Below the pieces are notes generated by a model. The model saw nothing but the letters and a program-made list of their open reading frames with translations, was not told the origin of the DNA and searched no databases. 10,111 bases of DNA from Kiritimatiellia bacterium (GTDB lineage Bacteria; Verrucomicrobiota; Kiritimatiellia; RFP12; UBA3636), in the NCBI GenBank assembly GCA_016295275.1, contig JAEDLN010000068.1:1-10111 (forward strand), given 5' to 3'. Both the position numbers and the translations under genes were made by a program. Of the stretch, positions 6,802 through 10,111 are shown in pieces. Every line of letters starts with the position of its first letter. Within the stretch, counting starts at the first letter, position 1.

Positions 6802-8160
6802 CTATTCCTTTCCAAATGCGGAATCCAATCGGTCCGGCGGCACCGGATCCGGTTCGTGCGAGCCGGAAAACGCCGCTGCTACAGCCAGCAAAATCGAAGC
6901 GGAAATGCCACAGTAGCTGTAGATGGGATTCTCGATCAACTCGGATGCAAGCCCTAAAATCCCGCCAACGCAAATGGACGCCGCCGCCAATACGGGCTGC
7001 AGTTTTCGCCGAAAACAGAAGGCAATGAAAACAGGCGCGACAACCCCGCAGACGTAAATGTTGTTGGCCATCAGCAAATAGCCCAGAATGTCGCGCCCCA
7101 TGCAACAGAGGCAAAATGCGAAAACGCTGACGACGAAAATGCAGGCTCGCGTGACGGACAGAGCGGGCCTTTTGAGAAAATCGTTGCTCAAGACCGTCGA
7201 GACCGCCAATAAACAGGAATCGGCAGAGGAAACGATGGCACTCATCATCGCCAAGGCCAGAAAGACGCGAAAAACCGCCGGCATGCGCCCGACAAGGGTC
7301 ATCAGGACGGCATCGCCGCTGCCATCGCCGGGCGGCAAAATTCTCGTGGCGCCAATGCCGATGAGTACGATGACAAGCGCCGTCAGCAACAACCCGAACA
7401 CCGACAGCCACCCGGCTCGGAACGCGCATGCTTCGCTCCTCGCACTTAAAAACCGGGAGAACAGCATGGGGCAAACGATGTAACTGCCTCCCATCAAAAG
7501 CATGAAATAAGTCCAGCGCGACAAGGTAAACCGGTCGTTCAAGAGCCGCCAGTCGCTGTTTTCCCAAACCGCGACAGGGGCATGGAAGCAGACCCACGCC
7601 AAAAGAATGATAAGCCCTAGCAACAGAACGAGAAACTGAACGACGTCCGAACGCAAGACCGATGTCTGACCGCCCAACAGCGTGTAAAAGGTGATGAAAA
7701 CCGCTCCCGCAACAAGAGAACGCTGCAGCGGCCAATCCGTCAGCCCGGATACAATGCGGGACATGGCACTGAACTGCGCCGCCAAAATGGAAATCCACGC
7801 GACCCAAATCACAAAGACCATGACTGGCATGGCATATGGACCCAGATGCGTTTTCACCATCTCAGGCATGGTGAGCGCCCGTGTCCGGCAAATGCGCCGT
7901 GCCAGCGTCAATGTCAAAAACGCCAAGCCAATCGCACCGCTTGCCAACCACCAGATCGCCGGCAAACCGACTTTCCAGGCAAGCCCGCACATCCCGATCG
8001 TGGCAGAACCGCCGACACACGAGGCAATGAGAGAAAAACCGACCTGAATGCTGCCGGACCGATTGTCGTTCACAAAAAAACCGCGAACGGTTTTCGCATG
8101 CCTGGCATCATAGACGGCAAGCGCGCAAAAGAAAGCAACGTAGAGAAGAAAAACGATCAT
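6802..8160 (-). CDS. Sodium:solute symporter family transporter
   Basis: This 452-residue, highly hydrophobic protein belongs to the sodium:solute symporter (SSS) family, inner-membrane carriers that import small solutes using the sodium gradient. Family landmarks are GGSATIG in the first core helix (about 50-56), YTLLGGQTSVLRSDVVQ (159-175), matching the usual GG...TD..Q segment, and AMMSAIVSSADSCLLAVSTVLSND (303-326), the helix whose Ser residues line the Na2 sodium site. By eye about 12 membrane spans can be drawn, with a short polar C-terminal tail (SHEPDPVPPDR). It is slightly shorter than many family members, which commonly run to about 500 residues. The ATG at 8160 has only a weak GGA upstream and lies 65 bases after the era stop. 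The stop codon lies 4 bases before the HD-domain gene, so the two are probably co-transcribed. The solute cannot be assigned. Confidence 0.9.
   Translation of the reverse strand: MIVFLLYVAFFCALAVYDARHAKTVRGFFVNDNRSGSIQVGFSLIASCVGGSATIGMCGLAWKVGLPAIWWLASGAIGLAFLTLTLARRICRTRALTMPEMVKTHLGPYAMPVMVFVIWVAWISILAAQFSAMSRIVSGLTDWPLQRSLVAGAVFITFYTLLGGQTSVLRSDVVQFLVLLLGLIILLAWVCFHAPVAVWENSDWRLLNDRFTLSRWTYFMLLMGGSYIVCPMLFSRFLSARSEACAFRAGWLSVFGLLLTALVIVLIGIGATRILPPGDGSGDAVLMTLVGRMPAVFRVFLALAMMSAIVSSADSCLLAVSTVLSNDFLKRPALSVTRACIFVVSVFAFCLCCMGRDILGYLLMANNIYVCGVVAPVFIAFCFRRKLQPVLAAASICVGGILGLASELIENPIYSYCGISASILLAVAAAFSGSHEPDPVPPDRLDSAFGKE
6806..6811 (-). promoter_or_regulatory. Ribosome-binding site of the HD-domain gene
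   Basis: AAAGGA on the minus strand lies 8 bases before the ATG at 6797 and overlaps the last codons of the symporter gene. It decides the start in favour of the ATG at 6797 over the upstream TTG at 6815, and it suggests that the two genes are translated from one message. Confidence 0.7.
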
Positions 8161-8225
8161 GACAATTCCGGAAGCCTAAATATCCCAAAAGGGAAAACAA
8201 CCGTGGGCAGTCAGAAAAAACGGCA

Positions 8226-9275
8226 TTACAGATATCCGGCTTGCCGGAGCAGGAAAAAGTTTTCGTCCCAATTCGGTTCAACCTTGATCCAAAGCTCGAT
8301 CTTTACCGGACCGTCGAAAAAGTCGGTTAGAACACGTTCGCTTTCCCGGGTGATGGAACGCAAGGTGCGCCCCTTTTCCCCGAGAACGATCCCTTTTTGG
8401 TTGTGGCGCTGGACAAAGACCGTTGCCTTGACGGAGGTCATACCGTCCGGATGCGGGGTGATGGAATCGACCTTTACGCCGATTGCATGCGGCAACTCAT
8501 CGCGAAATTTGAGAAAAAAGCGCTCTCGAATCAAGTCCGCAACGGCAAGCTTGCGCGGATAGTCGGTCAATGTATCGGCATCGAAAAGGAGGCCGCCCTC
8601 CGGGAGAAGTGCAAATATGCGATCCAACAACTCCGGAACGCCTTCGCCGGACGAGGCCGAACCAATCATCCAAATCGGTTTTACAAGCGGCCGTGGCGGA
8701 GCATAGCCCTTGATTCGCTTTTTCCAACTCGGCCGTTGCGCTTCCGGCGCTTCTCCTTCGGAACATTTCTGCTCCAGACGCGCCCGTACCTCGGCTTGCT
8801 CCTCCTGCCGGACGCTTGACGCAACGGCTTCCTCCCACGCCTGTCGGAATTTCTTTCCCTTGCAGGCAAGATCCGCTTTGTTCAAAAAGACGATGACGGG
8901 GGCCTCCGAACGAACCAGACGCTGCATCCATCCTTCATCCTCCAAAAGCGGATCGCGAGAACCATCGCACATCAACAAAACGACATCCGCTCCGGCCAGC
9001 GAAGAACGCGCCCGCTTGTTCATTTCCGTTCCAAGCTTGCTGCGGCTCTTGTGCAAGCCGGGCGTATCTAGAAAAACGACCTGTCCGCGATCCTCCGTCA
9101 ATACCCCGCGAATGACCGTGCGCGTCGTCTGGACGACAGGAGAAACAATCGAGATTTTCTCCCCGAGCAACCGGTTGACCAAGGTCGATTTTCCGGCATT
9201 GGTCCGACCGACAACCGCAACAATGCCGACATGAGAAGCGGGTGCGCCGGCTTTTTCAACAGGATTTTCTTTCAT
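8226..9275 (-). CDS. era: GTPase Era with extended G4-G5 insertion
   Basis: Era is an essential GTPase that binds the 3' end of 16S rRNA and assists 30S subunit maturation. The 349-residue product has all G motifs: G1 GRTNAGKS (23-30), switch I QTTR (49-52), G3 DTPG (70-73), G4 NKAD (132-135) and G5 SAS (206-208). The C-terminal KH domain carries GEKG (299-302) and ends ELWIKVEPNWDENFFLLRQAGYL-like, as in E. coli Era. E. coli Era has 301 residues; the extra length here lies mainly between G4 and G5, where about 70 residues replace the usual 30 or so. This insertion is rich in Glu, Gln, Lys and Arg (about 140-190). The ATG at 9275 is preceded by AGGA with 8 bases of spacing. The symporter gene follows after 65 bases. 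Confidence 0.96.
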   Translation of the reverse strand: MKENPVEKAGAPASHVGIVAVVGRTNAGKSTLVNRLLGEKISIVSPVVQTTRTVIRGVLTEDRGQVVFLDTPGLHKSRSKLGTEMNKRARSSLAGADVVLLMCDGSRDPLLEDEGWMQRLVRSEAPVIVFLNKADLACKGKKFRQAWEEAVASSVRQEEQAEVRARLEQKCSEGEAPEAQRPSWKKRIKGYAPPRPLVKPIWMIGSASSGEGVPELLDRIFALLPEGGLLFDADTLTDYPRKLAVADLIRERFFLKFRDELPHAIGVKVDSITPHPDGMTSVKATVFVQRHNQKGIVLGEKGRTLRSITRESERVLTDFFDGPVKIELWIKVEPNWDENFFLLRQAGYL

Positions 9276-9283
9276 GTGCGAAA

Positions 9284-9287
9284 TCCT
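9284..9287 (-). promoter_or_regulatory. Ribosome-binding site of era
   Basis: AGGA on the minus strand lies 8 bases upstream of the ATG at 9275. It supports that start, which also leaves only about 15 residues before the first strand of the GTPase fold. Confidence 0.6.
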
Positions 9288-9340
9288 ATCAAAAAAACGC
9301 CATTCGCGAAACGAACCTCCCTCGGAGCTCTTTCTCAGTT

Positions 9341-9362
9341 GAGCGAATGCATTTGTTCGCTC
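9341..9362. repeat. Perfect 7-bp inverted repeat with 8-base loop
   Basis: GAGCGAA (9341-9347) and TTCGCTC (9356-9362) are exact reverse complements around an 8-base loop. The element sits in the 129-base gap between the stop of the nuclease gene (9405) and the start of era (9275), about 43 bases beyond the stop. No run of T follows on the minus strand, so a standard intrinsic terminator is not shown; it could be a Rho-dependent or processing hairpin, a protein-binding site, or chance. The rest of this gap shows no other gene. Confidence 0.45.
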
Positions 9363-9404
9363 TCGCTCCGTATGACGGCAGGGGCGTTTACGCGACAGAC
9401 AGCC

Positions 9405-10111
9405 TTACGCCTGCACTTCTTCGATCGCCGAATCGACGATCGTGCGCTTTTCTTTCGAGAATGCAAGGCCGACGAGAGTGAGCGTTTTGCCGTTGCCCGC
9501 GAATTTCTCGGCGTAGCGATTCGCCTTGATTTGCGCAAGCGCCGCGGCAGCGGACGTGTCGAGCTTGAACTCGATGACGTAGCAATGGTCCGGCGTCTCG
9601 GCCGTCATGTCGATGCGCCCTTCATTCGTCTTGACTTCGGCCTCCACCGCTACGCCGACCATCTTCAAGACAACGTAGACGATCGCCTGCCACATCTGCT
9701 CGTTCTGACGGTCGGTAAGGTCATAGGGAATGTTCGCAAAGAGCCGCTTCAATGCGTCAATGAACGGCATCGGTGCGTGATCGTAGAGCGCATCCACCGC
9801 ATCCGCTTGGATATCGTTTGCCCGGTTGAACTCCTGACCCGTGTAAGCCGGCACGACTTGCCTCAGAAACGAGTTTTCAACCTCCAGGTTCGGGAAGTCA
9901 AGCGTATAGCGCCGTGACGCACCGCGTTGCTGGAAACCGGCAATCGTAAGGTAACCCGTCTGGAAGAGAAGTGTCGTAAAGTCCGCCTGATCCGGCTCGT
10001 ATGTGCCGAGAACCGACTCATCCACGTCCACTTTCGCAAAATTGAGCGGCTTTGCCTTGAGCGTATCCATGAGAAACGTCGTCATCGCCGTCGTGGACCA
10101 GTAGTTGCGCA
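9405..10111 (-). CDS. AAA-ATPase-like / PD-(D/E)XK nuclease domain protein (DUF1703 type), 5' truncated
   Basis: The frame stays open to the right edge: upstream of the Met codon at 10085 it reads RNYWSTTA, which continues the known family pattern YWxxTGTPTFL. The true start is therefore outside the window and the Met at 10085 is internal. About 235 residues are visible. The left part matches the end of the AAA-ATPase-like domain (FTTLLFQTGYLTI; YTLDFPNLEVENSF). The C-terminal part is a PD-(D/E)XK nuclease-like domain with Asp159 in GRIDM and Glu172-x-Lys174 in VIEFKLD (numbered from the Met at 10085), followed by a Gln/Tyr helix AQIKANRYAEKF. Such proteins are often present in many copies in Bacteroidota and PVC genomes; their function is not established. 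Glycine codons here are mostly GGC and GGT with no GGA noticed, unlike the dnaB side of the window, which is compatible with an acquired accessory gene. Nuclease activity is inferred only from the motif. Confidence 0.88.
   Translation of the reverse strand, partial: RNYWSTTAMTTFLMDTLKAKPLNFAKVDVDESVLGTYEPDQADFTTLLFQTGYLTIAGFQQRGASRRYTLDFPNLEVENSFLRQVVPAYTGQEFNRANDIQADAVDALYDHAPMPFIDALKRLFANIPYDLTDRQNEQMWQAIVYVVLKMVGVAVEAEVKTNEGRIDMTAETPDHCYVIEFKLDTSAAAALAQIKANRYAEKFAGNGKTLTLVGLAFSKEKRTIVDSAIEEVQA

Noticed and set aside
5964..7028. Open frame of 354 codons on the plus strand opposite the nitroreductase and HD-domain genes
   Set aside because: It crosses three genes with recognised domains on the minus strand and is Arg/Pro-rich in the way expected of a shadow frame.
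8183..8194. TCCC-AAAA-GGGA inverted repeat between era and the symporter gene
   Set aside because: A 4-bp stem is expected by chance in 65 bases and has no supporting context.

Overview
The window is a gene-dense stretch of a bacterial chromosome of moderately high GC with no RNA genes, CRISPR arrays or insertion sequences that I can see. The best guess for the host is a member of the PVC superphylum (Verrucomicrobiota, Kiritimatiellota or Lentisphaerota type). This rests on the SecA sequence: its helicase motif VI reads RGRCARQGD, and its scaffold region and long preprotein-binding insertion resemble chlamydial SecA as I remember it. No database search was possible, so the placement is an inference.

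The left half (1-5525) is read on the plus strand and looks like one co-directional unit with gaps of only 24-30 bases. It holds the 3' four-fifths of secA (the protein-export ATPase, cut by the left edge), a YhaM-type OB-fold plus HD-domain 3'-5' exoribonuclease, a small lipoprotein that I do not recognise, and dnaB (the replicative helicase). It thus joins export, RNA turnover and replication. None of the three complete genes has a clear Shine-Dalgarno sequence.

The right half is read on the minus strand and converges on dnaB. From right to left it holds the C-terminal part of a PD-(D/E)XK nuclease-domain protein of the AAA-ATPase-like/DUF1703 type (cut by the right edge), era (a ribosome-assembly GTPase with an unusual charged insertion), a sodium:solute symporter, an HD-domain phosphohydrolase and a nitroreductase-family flavoprotein. 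Gaps from era to the nitroreductase are 65, 4 and 51 bases, so these four may be co-transcribed. The nuclease gene is separated from era by 129 bases containing a perfect 7-bp inverted repeat.

The most notable observation is a sharp change of codon usage inside secA near position 780-800. The first 260 codons use GGC/GGG glycine and GTG valine, with about 87% GC at third positions. The following segment switches to GGA/GGT glycine, drops GTG entirely and falls to about 69% GC3. The change sits in a strongly conserved protein segment and suggests either homologous recombination within secA or a chimeric assembly join. I see no clearly new defence or mobile system. The other points of interest are the unrecognised lipoprotein, the Era insertion and the edge nuclease.
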